A stretch of DNA of 64,000 nucleotides from Ziziphus jujuba (Eukaryota; Streptophyta; Magnoliopsida; Rosales; Rhamnaceae): contig NC_083383.1 in NCBI RefSeq assembly GCF_031755915.1, positions 17,225,001 through 17,289,000 on the forward strand. Direction: 5' to 3'. Positions 46,322-57,004 of this stretch are shown in pieces. Position 1 is the stretch's first letter. Every line of letters begins with the position of its first letter. Both the position numbers and the translations under genes were made by a program. Under the pieces are notes generated by a model. It was not told the DNA's origin. It worked only from the letters and a program-made list of their open reading frames with translations, and ran no database searches.

Positions 46322-47607
46322 TGAAAAGGATTTGCCTTCAAATCAAAACCATCACCTGCAGCAAAAGGAAACAAATCAGAAACATTAAATGTAGCACTAA
46401 CATTATACTCACCCGCCAAATCATGTTTGTAAGCATTATCATTTATCCACTCCAAAACTTGAAAAGGTCCATCACCAAATGGCATAAGCTTGGACATTCT
46501 TTGCTCGGAAAACCTTTCCTGTCTTAGGTGCAACCATACCCAATCTCTAGGTTCAAAGACAACTTGTTTTCAGCTCTGGTTAGCATTTCTTGCATAATGT
46601 TCGGTCCTCCTCTCAATATTTTTCTTAGTCTTTTCATAAATTTGCTTCACAAAATCAGTTTTTTGTTTTCCATCTAGATTAGCACGCTCACTTAAAGGTA
46701 AAAGTGTATCTAATGGAGTCAAAGGATTAAACCATAAACAATTTAAAAAGGAGTAAATTTAGTCACTAAATGCAAAGACCTATTATAAACAAATTCAACA
46801 TGTGGCAAACATTCCTCCTAAGTTCTCAAATTTCTACTAATTAATGCTCGCAACAATGCAAACAAAGTTCTATATCCTACTTCAGTTTGTCCATCAGTTT
46901 GTGGATGACAAGTAGTTGAAAATAAAAGCTTAGTACCTAACTTGACCCATAAAGTTTTCCAAAAATAACTTAAAAACTTAGTATCCCTATCCGAAACAAT
47001 AGTCCTAAACATTCCATGCAATCTCACAATTTCCTTGAAAAATAAATTAGCAACATTAGATGCATCATCAGTTTTATTACATACAATAAAATGTGTCATC
47101 TTAGAAAATCTATCTACAACAAAAATATTGAATCCTCACCTGTCCTTGACCTAGGCAAACCAAGAATAAAACCCATAAACAAATCTACACAAGGATAGGA
47201 AGGAATCGGCAATGGATGATACAACCCATGCGGTTTCAATGTGGACTTGGTCTTTTGGCATTTCAAGCATCTTTCACATATTTTCTCATTATTCCTCTTC
47301 ATGTTTAACCAATAAAAATATTCTTACAGCAAGGATAAAGTTTTAAAAACACCAAATGACCCATTGAACCACCCCCATAACCTTCCCGAACTAGTAACTC
47401 CCATATGCTACATTTAGGCACACAAAGTTTGTTTTCCTTAAACAAATAACCCTCAAATATGTAAAATTTATTAAATCCGTTTGTGCCAAACACGTTCTAA
47501 ATATTTCTCCAAACTCACTATCATGCTGATAAAGTTCCTTTAATTGTTCAAAACTAAGCAATCTAGCATCTAAGGTAGAAAAGAGAACAAACCTTTGTAA
47601 GTGCTCT
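46322..47607 (-). pseudogene. pol: Element H RNase H end, integrase and C-terminal module (full-pol type)
   Basis: From 47607 on the - strand come [35 protein letters not shown], a GGGSMGH turn, [56 protein letters not shown] and [20 protein letters not shown]. The second C-terminal module has GDGPFQVLEWINDNAYKHDL and continues through NPFQEEGND into the LTR. Frameshifts occur near 47490, 47305, 47110 and 46800. The core residues D, D and E are still recognisable. Confidence 0.88.
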
Positions 47608-48312
47608 AACATTAAATTTAGCACTAACATTATACTCACCTAGTAAATGAAGTTTGTAGGCATTCTCATTATTTTGCTCCAAAACTTGAAAAGGTACATC
47701 CACACGAGGCATAAGCTTTGACTTTCTTTGTTTTGGAAACCTCTCCTTTCGTAAGTGCAACCAAACCAAATCTCCTAGGTCAAACACTATCACAACAAAA
47801 TCTAGAAATCCATGCTTATTATAGCAAAAATTACACTTTTTAAGGTTAGCAAATAATCCCCTCTAAATTTTCAAATTTCCATAAAGTAAAGCTCTCAACA
47901 AGGCAAATAAAGTTCTATACAACAAAAGCATTTTTAAATAAGCATCTTTATAATTCATGACCAGCAATGATTTCTTACTCAAGATGGCTTTATCAACATC
48001 CCAAAAACTTAAATAAAAATTTTTATTTTTCCTTTCTTTTATTTCTTTTTCTTTCTCACTCACAGTTTCATTGAATTTTGCTTTACTCTTGGCTTTCTCT
48101 CTAAGTTTCTCACTCTCGGGTTTGTTAAAATTTTTCCACTCAACCTGGGTTTTAGAGGACTTACATTGGATAGCAAGCTCACCTTTCCCCTCTTGAATGG
48201 ATGGTGGAAACATTGATGCCATACTAGCCTTCTCCTTGAGCCTCCCGACTTCCCTCCTTTGTTGTATTTGCAATTGGTCTCTATACACTTCTTTAGGAGT
48301 TAATGACTCCAA
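47608..48312 (-). pseudogene. Element H scrambled Pol remnant and first C-terminal module
   Basis: The - strand linker (from 48312) ends LVMNYKDAYLK. The IN-derived piece is at 47931-47863 ([20 protein letters not shown]) and ends at a TAG where the tryptophan should be, as in G. The RT-end piece is at about 47859-47794 (LFANLKKCNFCYNKHGFLDF). IVFDLGDLVWLHLRKERFPK and FQVLEQNNENAYKLHL form the first C-terminal module, which reads GEYNVSAKFNV and then breaks at the switch point. Confidence 0.88.
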
Positions 48313-50018
48313 CTTGACCTTCTTACCTTCAAATCTAAAAACAATACAATACTCTCAACCATAATGAGTATCATCTTTATCAAATTTCCATGGTGTACCT
48401 AATAGAATATGTCCGGCGTGCATAGGCATAACATCACACAAAACAATATCCACATATTTATCTATGCTAAATTTTACCTTGGCTTGTTTATTCACTTTCA
48501 TTTCACCACTATCATTAAGCCATTGTAATCTATATGGTTCGGGATGTTTAATAATTGTTAAGCCTAATTTATTAACCACAATGTTACTAATTACATTTGT
48601 ACAACTTCCACTATCAATAATCATATTACAAACGTTACCTTGGATTTTGCATCGGGTGCGGAATATGTTTTCCCTTTGAACTTGATCATCATCCTTGTAT
48701 ACAGCACGTACTCTCCTAGAAACCAAGTTTAATTTGGCATTGGATGCATGGAGTGTCTCCGCTTCATCTTCAATTTCTTCCTCTCCTTGTTCGGTCTCAC
48801 ACTCATTTTTGTCACTTTCCGATTCTAGCTTACCATTACCCTTTAACACCGTGATTCTTCTATTCGGGCATTGGCTAGCGATGTGTCCTTGTCCCTGGCA
48901 CTTAAAATAAATAATTTCTCTAGATCTTGAAGGTTTAGGATAAGATGTTTCCTCATTCTTTGGTGCTTGGACAGATTCGGCTTTGGCTTCCCTTTTTGGT
49001 CGATTAGAGATTTTTTCACCAAGTTTCGGTATTGGCTTTGAATCACAGACGGGATTGCTTCTCTAAGCACTTGTATTTGACCTCCCACTGTTTGTAACTC
49101 CTCCAAACCATGATCTTACACCCCTCCTCTTGAATTGATGCTCTGATTTAATAGCCACATGCAACATCTCCTCGAATTCCACATATTGTTGCAATTCTAG
49201 TTGATTAGCTATCTCACGATTCAAACCATCAAGGAACCTTGCCATGGTTGCTTCTCTATCTTCATTCATGCTCAACCTCATCATGAGCATCTCCATCTCC
49301 TTATAGTTATCTTCCATGGACCTACTTCCTTGAGATAAAGATTGGAGCCTTTGGTGCAGCAACCTATGATAGTATGACGGTACAAATCGCTTCTTCATGG
49401 CTCCTTTCATTTGTCGCCATGTAGTGATCAATTCGTCACCTACTCTCCTTTGGGTGTTTTGCTCATTAGTCCACCATTGGAATGCATAATGTCCAAACTC
49501 CATTGCTGCCAATTTAACTTTCTTGGCCTCCGAATAGTTGTCATAATCAAAAATCATCTCCATTTGCTCCTCCCATTCCAAGTAAGTCTCTAGGTCACTT
49601 TTCCCCATGAAAGGTGGTACGTTTACCTTGATGTTGCCAAGATTATCATTTACCTATTCTCTCCTATGCCTCCAATAGCCTAGTCTCTCTTGGACAGCAA
49701 GTGTTTCATTCATTCCTTCCTCAAAATCATCTCCAAAATTTTCCTCTTCAAACTCCTCTCTAGGTCATCCACGACCTTCTCGATCTCAAGCTCTATGGAA
49801 CTCTTGCCTCGAATACTCACCATGAGATGTTTCTATTCTGTCAATCCTTCGATTTATGTGGTCAAGTTGAGCATTCATCGACTGTAATTGTCCCAAGACA
49901 GCCTTCATGTCCGTTTGCTCACCACTCCTCTAGCTAGGGAATCACCATGGAATCCTACGGATTCTTCTTCATTAATTCTTAATGGTGGATCTCCTCTCCT
50001 CATCCTTGAATCTACCAT
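48313..50018 (-). pseudogene. gag: Element H Gag and protease (broken)
   Basis: The start is ATG at 50018 (MVDSRMRRGDPPLRINEEES). The core begins MGKSDLETYLEWEEQMEMIF at 49608, followed by KKRFVPSYYHRLLHQRLQSL and MARFLDGLNREIANQLELQQ. The zinc knuckle at about 48866-48906 is partly in frame (KCQGQGHIASQC with its first cysteine codon changed). Protease: IIDSGSCTNVISNIVVNKLG at about 48628-48569, then HILLGTPWKFDKDDTHYG and a stop near 48355. Frameshifts occur near 49640, 49080 and 48845. Confidence 0.88.
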
Positions 50019-51161
50019 GTTAGTATAGATAATGCAAACTAAAATAAATTCTCACCAAAAATCACTCCCTCACGTGTTTCACTCAATCAAGGTCTCGACA
50101 CTCATGTTTTCACACAAGTTTCGGCTGTTACCCTCTTTTAAGCTCACTCACTCTTGCTTTTTTCCACTCAAAGAATTATCTCCAAGTTCTAATTAAAATA
50201 CCCACATAATAGCAATTAGATCACAAGTATGTTTTAATTAAACTTATCAACAAAAACAGTAGCAAAAGCAAGCAATACTGAATGAATTGGTGAAATTTAG
50301 TTTTCGGCTTTTCTAGGCTAACAAGAAAATTTTGGAATCAATAAGAACTAGAATAGATGGTAAGAAATTAAAGATTCAAGAATAAAAATTAGAAAAATAA
50401 TTTCAAACATAAACAAGAATAAATTCAAACAAAATTAAAGTGTAGTGTTGGTTATTGTTCTTGTAATTCTAGTTTTGTATCAATTCCTTTAACTAATTTT
50501 AATCCAATAATTTAAGGAACCAAAATTCAAATATCCAGCAAGAAAATAATTCTCCAGCAACTCCAAATATTGAATAAATAATCAACAAAACAGCAGCTCC
50601 AAGAAATTTCCAGCAACAAATTTCAACACCAAATTCAACAAACCGAAATTTTTTTTTATTCGGCTTTTTCTTCTATTTTTTTTTTTTTTTACTGATAGAA
50701 CATAAGACAACTGTAGTAGCAAGAATCAACACCAAAATTGCAATTCCAACACCAAAAAATCACCAAACCCATGACCTCCCAATCAAAATACAAATTGTAT
50801 AGTTTTTGTTTTGTTTTTTTTTTTTTAATATCTGTTCAGCTTTCTTTTTTTTTTTCTTTTTTTTTTTTTGAATATATGAATGCAAATAATTAAGGCTAAA
50901 ACAGCAAATAAAAATCTACAATAACCAAAATTAACAAGAACAATGATAAAAACAACCAACAAACTAGAAAACGAAAATACGGTAGAACAAGAAAAACCTA
51001 ATTTGACTAGGAATAAATTTTTTTTTTCTTTTTGAATATGCAGAACATGTATGATGATAGAAGCAACCTTAACCTAATGCTAAAATTGTAGATGAACACA
51101 AAACAAAAGAAAGCAAATCAAGGTAGATCAAACCTCAACAAAATTTGGCTCTCATACCAAA
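50019..51161 (-). other. Element H leader and primer-binding site
   Basis: The primer site on + reads GCTCTCATACCA at 51148-51159, one change from the perfect reverse site. T-tracts on + are at about 50646-50693, 50812-50868 and 51019-51030. The family box in reverse is at about 50092-50108. Confidence 0.87.
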
Positions 51162-52219
51162 TGATACGAACCTAGGACGACCTATGCCCAAACCCGTATG
51201 ATCTAATTATGCTCAAGTTCTAATGGTCACCTCAACCCCTAACCAACCTGTAATTAGAAACCTTGGTATAATGAAGATGCCACAATAGGTGATGGATATC
51301 CTATTGATAAGTCAAACTAAAACACTTATTCACTAATGGTGTTTTAGGTATTCAAAATAATAAAGAGAAATTCAATCTCACAAAATAAATTCTGAATATT
51401 ATTAATGGTTTATTCTTCCTTAAAAATAAGCCCTTATATAGGCAAAGAGAAAACAAAATAAAACCCTAAAAACTAAAGGGAAAACCGGCCAATAGGATTA
51501 GGAAACTAAGCATGGCCGAATTTTCTCTCTCCTTTCCTAAACTAATTTGGATTAATTAATTCCTTTATTTTGAATTAGAAATTAATTAATTTACAATAAA
51601 AATAATAACTTTCCTAAACTTATTTGTCCAGAAAATAAATAAATAAAAACCAAAAAGTAAAGGTAATTTCCTAAAACAAAAAGTAGAAACCAAATTAGGA
51701 AACTAAAATACTATCTTTTTGACTAATTTGACTTTGATCAATCTTTGACCAATTTAGGCTCCAAATCAGCTTTCATATGCTTTTTAGGATGCCAAATAGG
51801 CTGATCATGAAGTCCCACACGTTGCCCTTGCTTGGAGGAAAGAGAAAAAGCCAACTCGGCAAAATATAGTAAAGTCAACAGGAAATATGAAGCTGCCTTT
51901 ATTTGATTCCATGGCCTCTTAGACATATGTATTGAATCCATGAAGCATTGAAAACATTTCATGCTAATTGGACTCCATAAATGCACCAAAACTACTACCT
52001 GGGTCCGTATCAGCTTCCAGCACTTGTATGCTCAAAACAAGTCTTGGATCTTCGGGTATGGACAAGCCCGCTTGAGAATGAATTATTCCTTGGATAAAGG
52101 TAGCAAGGTTTTCCCTAAATCTCTTAGCTTGAGCTCTAGTGATCGGCTCAGTCTTTATCCGTATCGGGTCAGCACAATACTGGGTTGTCAGTTGTACAAG
52201 TTCGAGCAGATTCGCATCA
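51162..52219 (-). repeat. Element H 5' LTR
   Basis: The 1058-bp LTR starts TGATACGAACCTAGG on + and ends GATTCGCATCA. The AATGC duplication follows. It is about 47 bases shorter than the 3' LTR, mostly from a gap near 51890 in the CAGCAGGAAATACAGC region. Confidence 0.92.
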
Positions 52220-52224
52220 AATGC

Positions 52225-52346
52225 TTACAAACTTGATTTGCTGAGTGAGTATAATGTTAGTGGTACATTTAATGTTGCTGACTTATCTCCTTTTGTTGCA
52301 GGTGATGACTTTAATTTGAGGGCAATCCTTTTTAAGAGGAGGGGAA
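52225..52346 (+). pseudogene. pol: Element G integrase C-terminal end and polypurine tract
   Basis: This continues the frame cut at 45204: YKLDLLSEYNVSGTFNVADL, then SPFVAGDDFNLRA. AAGAGGAGGGGAA (52334-52346) is the polypurine tract next to the 3' LTR. Confidence 0.88.
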
Positions 52347-52884
52347 TGATGAGAATCTGCTTGCGCTTGCACAATCGACAATCCACTGGGGTGCTGACCC
52401 GATATGGATGAAGATCAGGCCAATCGCTAGGGATCAAGCTAAGAGATTTAAGGATAACCTGGCTGCCTTTATATAAGGAGTGATTAATTCTCAAAAGGGC
52501 TTGACAATACCGGAAGAGACAAGACCCGTTTTAAGCATCCAAGTGCTGGAAGCCGTTACAGACCCAAGTAGCTGTTTTAGTGCAAATATGGACTTTGGGC
52601 AGAAATGAATGGTTCCAACACTTCATCAAGAGGACATGGAATCCAGCCAAGGCAAAATCAAAAGCATCTAAAAAGGACTTGTATGGACAGCGTCTCAATT
52701 TGGCCAAAAATGTGCTGTTTAGCCACTGAGTTTGACTTTTCTTTTTGTTTGACTTATTCCAATCAAGGGGCAACGTGTGGGAATTATTATTAATCATATT
52801 TGGCATCATAAATGGCATATGGAAGCTGATTTAGAGCCTAAACATGCTGGAGATTGGTCGAAGATACCTTAGTAGTCAAACTAG
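52347..52884 (+). repeat. Element G 3' LTR (interrupted)
   Basis: It starts TGATGAGAATCTGC and matches the first half of the G 5' LTR, including the tail-coding segment and ATACCTTAGTAG. Element I cuts it after ACTAG (52880-52884). Confidence 0.88.
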
Positions 52885-54013
52885 TGCTACGAACCTAGGA
52901 CGACCTATGCCTAAACCCATATTGTATTAGCTCAGATCTAATTATATTCAAGTTCTAATCGTCTCTTTAACCCTTAACCAACCTATGATTAGAAACCTTG
53001 GTATAATGAAGACACCACAATAGGTGATGGATATCCTATTGATAAGTCAAACTAAAACACTCATTCACTACTTGTGTTTTAGGTGTTCAAAAGAACAAAG
53101 AGAAATTCAATCTCATAAAATAAAATTCTGAATATTGTTGATGGTGTGTTCTTCCTAAAAAACAAGCCCCTATATAGGATAAATAAAAACAAAATAAAAC
53201 CCTAAAACTAAAGAGAAAAACCACCCATACATGTGATTTCCTAAAGTGACCGAATTTCTCACTCCTTGTCTAAACTAATTTGGATTAATTACTTCCTTTA
53301 TTTTGAATTAGGAATTAATTAATTTACAATAAAAATAATAAAATAATAAATTTTCTAAACTTATTTGTCAAGAAAACAAATAAATAAAAACCAAAAAGTA
53401 ATGGTAATTTCCTAAAATAAAAAGTAGAATCAAATTAGGAAACTAAAATACTAGCTTTTTAACTAAGTTGACTTTGACCATTCTTTGACTAATTGGAGCT
53501 CCAAATCAGCTTCAATATGCTTTGTAGGGTTCCAAATAATCTAACCATGAATTCCCACATGTTTCCCCTGCTTGGAAGAAAGAAAAAAAGCCAACTCAGC
53601 AAAATATAGTAAAGCCAGCAAGAAAACAGCAAAAATTGGGCCAAATTTCTCCTTATGCACACACCCCTCTTTTGAATGGTTTTGAAGCTGCCTTAACTTG
53701 ATTCCAATCCTCTTAGACAAATGTATTGAATCCATGAAGCATTGGAACCATTTCATGCTGCTCAGACACCTTAAAAGTACCAAAACAGCTACCCGGGCCC
53801 GTATTGGCTTCCACCACTTGTATGCTCAAAACAGGTCCTGGTTCTTTCGAAATAGACACACCCTCTTGAGAATAGATTATACCCTGGATAAAGGCAACAA
53901 GGTGATCCCTAAAACTCTTAGCTTGAGCTCTAGTGATTGGCCCGGTCTTCATCCGCATCAGGTCGGTACCCCAACAGGCTGTCGGTTGTGTAAGCTTGGG
54001 CTAAGTCTCATCA
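52885..54013 (-). repeat. Element I 3' LTR
   Basis: The 1129-bp LTR starts TGCTACGAACCTAGG on + (an A changed to C in TGATAC) and ends TCTCATCA. The - strand encodes a Pol tail of 81 codons at 53958-53713 with [20 protein letters not shown]. The polypurine tract (reverse) is at 54014-54026. Confidence 0.9.
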
Positions 54014-54026
54014 TTCCTCTCCTCTT

Positions 54027-55879
54027 GAAAAGGATTTGCCCTCAAATCAAAGTCATCACCTGCAGAAAAAGGAGACAAATCAGCAACATTGAATGTAGCA
54101 CTAACATTATATTCACCCGACAAATCAAGTTTATAAGCATTGTCATTTATTTGCTTCAAAACTTGAAAAGGTCCATCGCCTCTCGGCATCAATTTTGATT
54201 TCCACTGTTCGAGAAACCTCTCCTTTATCAAGTGCAACCAAACCCAATCCCTAGGTTCAAAGACAACCTGTTTTCGGCCTTGGTTAGCATTCCTTGCATA
54301 TTGCTCGGTCCTCCTTTCAATATTTGCCTTAAAGGTAATGTGTTAGATCTAATGGAGTCAAAGGATTAAAACCATAAAAGAATTTCAAACAAAGTAAATT
54401 TAGTTGCTGAATGCAAAGACCTATTATAAGCAAATTCAACATGCGGCAAACAATCCTCCCAAGTTCTCAAATTTCTATTAATTAATGCTTTCAACAATGC
54501 AAACAAAGTCCTATTTACTACTTCGGTTTGTCCATCAGTTTGTGAATGACAAGTAGTTGAAAATAAAAGCATAGTACCTAACTTAGCTCATAAAGTTTTA
54601 AAAAAATAACTTAAGAACTTAGCATCCCTATCTGAAACAATAGTCCTAGGCATTCCATGTAACCTCACAATTTCTTTGAAAAATAAATTAGCAACATTAG
54701 ATGCATCATCAGTTTTATTACATGCAACAAAATATCTCATCTTAAAAAATCTATCCACAATAACAAAAATTGAATCCTTACCTGTCCTTGACCTAGGCAA
54801 ACCAAAAATAAAATCCATAGACAAATCTACTCAAGGATGAGAAGGAATCGGCAAAGGATGGTACAACCCGTGCGGCTTCAACGTGGACTTGCTCTTTCGG
54901 CATTTCAAACATCTTTCACATATTTTCTCAACATCTCTCTTCATGTTAGACCAATAAAAATGTTCTTTCAGCAAGGATAAAATTTTAAAAACACCAAAAT
55001 GTCCCATTAAACCACCCCCATAACCTTCCCAAACCAACAACTCCCTAATGCTACAATTAGGCACACAAAGTTTGTTTTCCCTAAACAAATACCCCTCAAA
55101 GATGTAAAATTTATTAAAACCATGTTTTTGAACAGGTCTTAAAATTTTTTCCAAAGTCACTATCATGCTCATAAAGTTCTTTTAATTGTTCAAAACCAAG
55201 CAATCTAGCATCTCAGGTAGAAAAGAGAACATAGCTTCGGGATAATTCATCGACAACCACATTTTCCTTACCTTCATCGTAGCGGATCACATATGGAGGT
55301 TTCAATAAATTCAATGCACTTGGCATGCCTTTGGTTGAGCTTTCCTTGACCTGTAATGTGCTTCAAAGATTCATGATCCATATGAATCACAAATTCTTTT
55401 GGCATGAGATAGTGCTGCCATGTTTCCAAAGCCCTCACCAAAGCATACATCTCTTTGTCATATGTCATGTAGTTTAGTGTAGTTCCATTTAATTTCTCAC
55501 TAAAGTAGGTTATGGGTCTTCCTTCTTGCATTAATACAGCTCCAATACCTACACCCGAAGCATCACATTCAATTTCAAAAAGTCTTAGAAAGATTTGGCA
55601 AAACTAATAAAGCTGCATTACATAATTTTTCTTTCAACAAATTAAAAGATTTTTTTTGTACTTCCCCCCATTTGAAGCCAACATTCTTCTTTACAACTTT
55701 ATTTAAAGGTGCTGCGATGGTGCTAAAGTCCTTGACAAATCTTCAATAAAAACTTGCCAAACCATGAAATCTCTTCACTTGAGTGATAAAGTTGGTGTCG
55801 GCCATTCCTTGATTGCTTGAATTTTAGATTGATCTACTTTGATTCCTGCAGCATTTACTACAAATCCTAGGAAAACAAG
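54027..55879 (-). pseudogene. pol: Element I RT end, RNase H and integrase (broken)
   Basis: From 55879 down the - strand shows the RT end (a [13 protein letters not shown] block), a [13 protein letters not shown] link and [18 protein letters not shown]. RNase H follows with a [20 protein letters not shown] block and [19 protein letters not shown], then [16 protein letters not shown]. Integrase has [76 protein letters not shown] and [18 protein letters not shown]. The C-terminal module is open at 54237-54001 (RGDGPFQVLKQINDNAYKL, NPFQEERNDET). Stops and shifts lie at about 55270, 54826, 54585 and 54360. Confidence 0.9.
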
Positions 55880-57004
55880 TGATGCCAATCTGCCCGAGAC
55901 CGTTCAACCGACAACCCGCTAGGGTGCTGATCCAATATAGATGAAGGTGGGGCCGATCACTAGAGGCCAAGCCAAGATGTTCAAGGACTATCTTGCTGTC
56001 TTTATCTAAGGAATAAGTCATAATCAAGAGGGGTTGTCCATATCTAAAGAACCAAGGCCTGTTTTACTCATACAAGCAATAGAAGCCAAAACGGGCCCGG
56101 ATGACCTTTTTAGTGCTAATATGGAGGTCGGGTTGTATGAATTGGATCCCCATTCTTATGGGTTCCGTTCATATGGTGGATGAGTCATAGAAACCAGCCA
56201 AAGAAGCTTCAAAGCTGAACAACATAGTGGTTTGCGCACAAGGGTAAGAAAGGCCAAAATTTGCTGTATTCTTTGCTCGCTTTACTGTATTTTACTGTAT
56301 TAGCCTTTTCTCATATTTCTAAGCAAGGGCAATGTGAGGAACTTCATAATAAGCTTATTTGGCATTCCATAAAGACTACTGAAGCTGATTTGGAGTCCAA
56401 TTAGGTCAAAGAAGGGTCATTATCAACCTAGTCGAAAATTACCATATTTAGTTTCCTAATTTGTTTTTACTTTTTGTTTTAGGAAACTATCTTTAATTTT
56501 GGATTTGTATTTATTTACTTATTGAACAAATAAGTTTCGGAAAGTTTTTATTTTATTATTTTGTTTGTAAATTAATTAATTCCTAATTGAAAATAAGGGA
56601 ATTAATTAATTAGATTAGGAAAAGGAAAGATTCGGTCAAGCTAGAACTCTTCATTGTGTGGCCAATTTTTCCTAAGGTTTTTAAGGTTTATTTTATTTCT
56701 TTCAAAGCCTATTTAAAGCTTATTTTTCAATAAGAATACAACTTTGATTTGATTGAGAAAATACTTGTGAGATTAATTATCTCTTTGTTCCTTGAGAACA
56801 TCTAAAACACCATTAGAGAATTGATTGTTTTAGCTTGACTTATCAATAGGTTTTCCATCCCCTATTGTGGTGTCTATGTTATACCAATGTTTCTAACCAC
56901 AGGTTGGTTAGGGGTTGAGGTTAATTCCATTAGAACTTGAACTTAATTAAGATCCGAACTAATATAATACGGGTTTAGGAGCAGGCCATCCTAGGTTCGT
57001 ATCA
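55880..57004 (+). repeat. Element J 5' LTR
   Basis: The 1125-bp LTR starts TGATGCCAATCTG and ends GGTTCGTATCA. The tail segment (VGPITRG-AK type) is damaged here. The direct word TTTACTGTATTTTACTGTAT is at about 56279-56299. The hairpin is at about 56569-56610 and the TATTTAAAG box at 56710-56718. Confidence 0.94.
56710..56718 (+). promoter_or_regulatory. TATA-like box of element J LTR
   Basis: TATTTAAAG lies in a context (AGCC...CTTATTTTTCAATAAGAA) kept in nearly all the family LTRs. It marks the likely core promoter, so the U3/R border should lie a few tens of bases downstream. Confidence 0.6.

Larger units (their letters stand above)
45205..52219 (-). mobile_element. Element H: chimeric Ty3/gypsy element
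   Basis: This complete 7015-bp element is flanked by AATGC (45200-45204 and 52220-52224) and inserted in the Pol C-terminal module of G. Its 5' part (leader, gag, protease, scrambled IN/RT piece, first integrase C-terminal module) is of the non-autonomous type. Near 47607 it switches to the end of RNase H and then has a whole, though damaged, integrase and a second C-terminal module. RT and most of RNase H are absent. The duplicated module and the sharp switch point to recombination between a scrambled and a full-pol element. Confidence 0.93.
34804..52884 (+). mobile_element. Element G: non-autonomous scrambled-pol element carrying F and H
   Basis: The pieces on the + strand are: 5' LTR 34804-35843 and 41626-41705, leader, gag and protease 42841-44880, scrambled Pol remnant 44881-45204, Pol C-terminus 52225-52346 and 3' LTR 52347-52884. 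F splits the 5' LTR and H splits the Pol C-terminal module. Element I cuts the 3' LTR at 52885. The bases before it, GGTTG (34799-34803), are the candidate target duplication. About 5.3 kb of G is visible. Confidence 0.92.
52885..55879 (-). mobile_element. Element I: 3' part of a full-pol Ty3/gypsy element
   Basis: On the - strand its 3' LTR (52885-54013), polypurine tract, integrase, RNase H and the end of RT are visible. J interrupts it at 55880. The rest of RT, the gag and the 5' LTR lie outside the window. ACTAG at 52880-52884 is its candidate target duplication. Confidence 0.9.

Noticed and set aside
46162..46527. 121-codon + strand frame
   Set aside because: It is the antisense of the integrase C-terminal module and tail of element H, which match known protein blocks on the - strand.
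53698..54198. 166-codon + strand frame
   Set aside because: It is antisense to the integrase C-terminus and LTR tail of element I.
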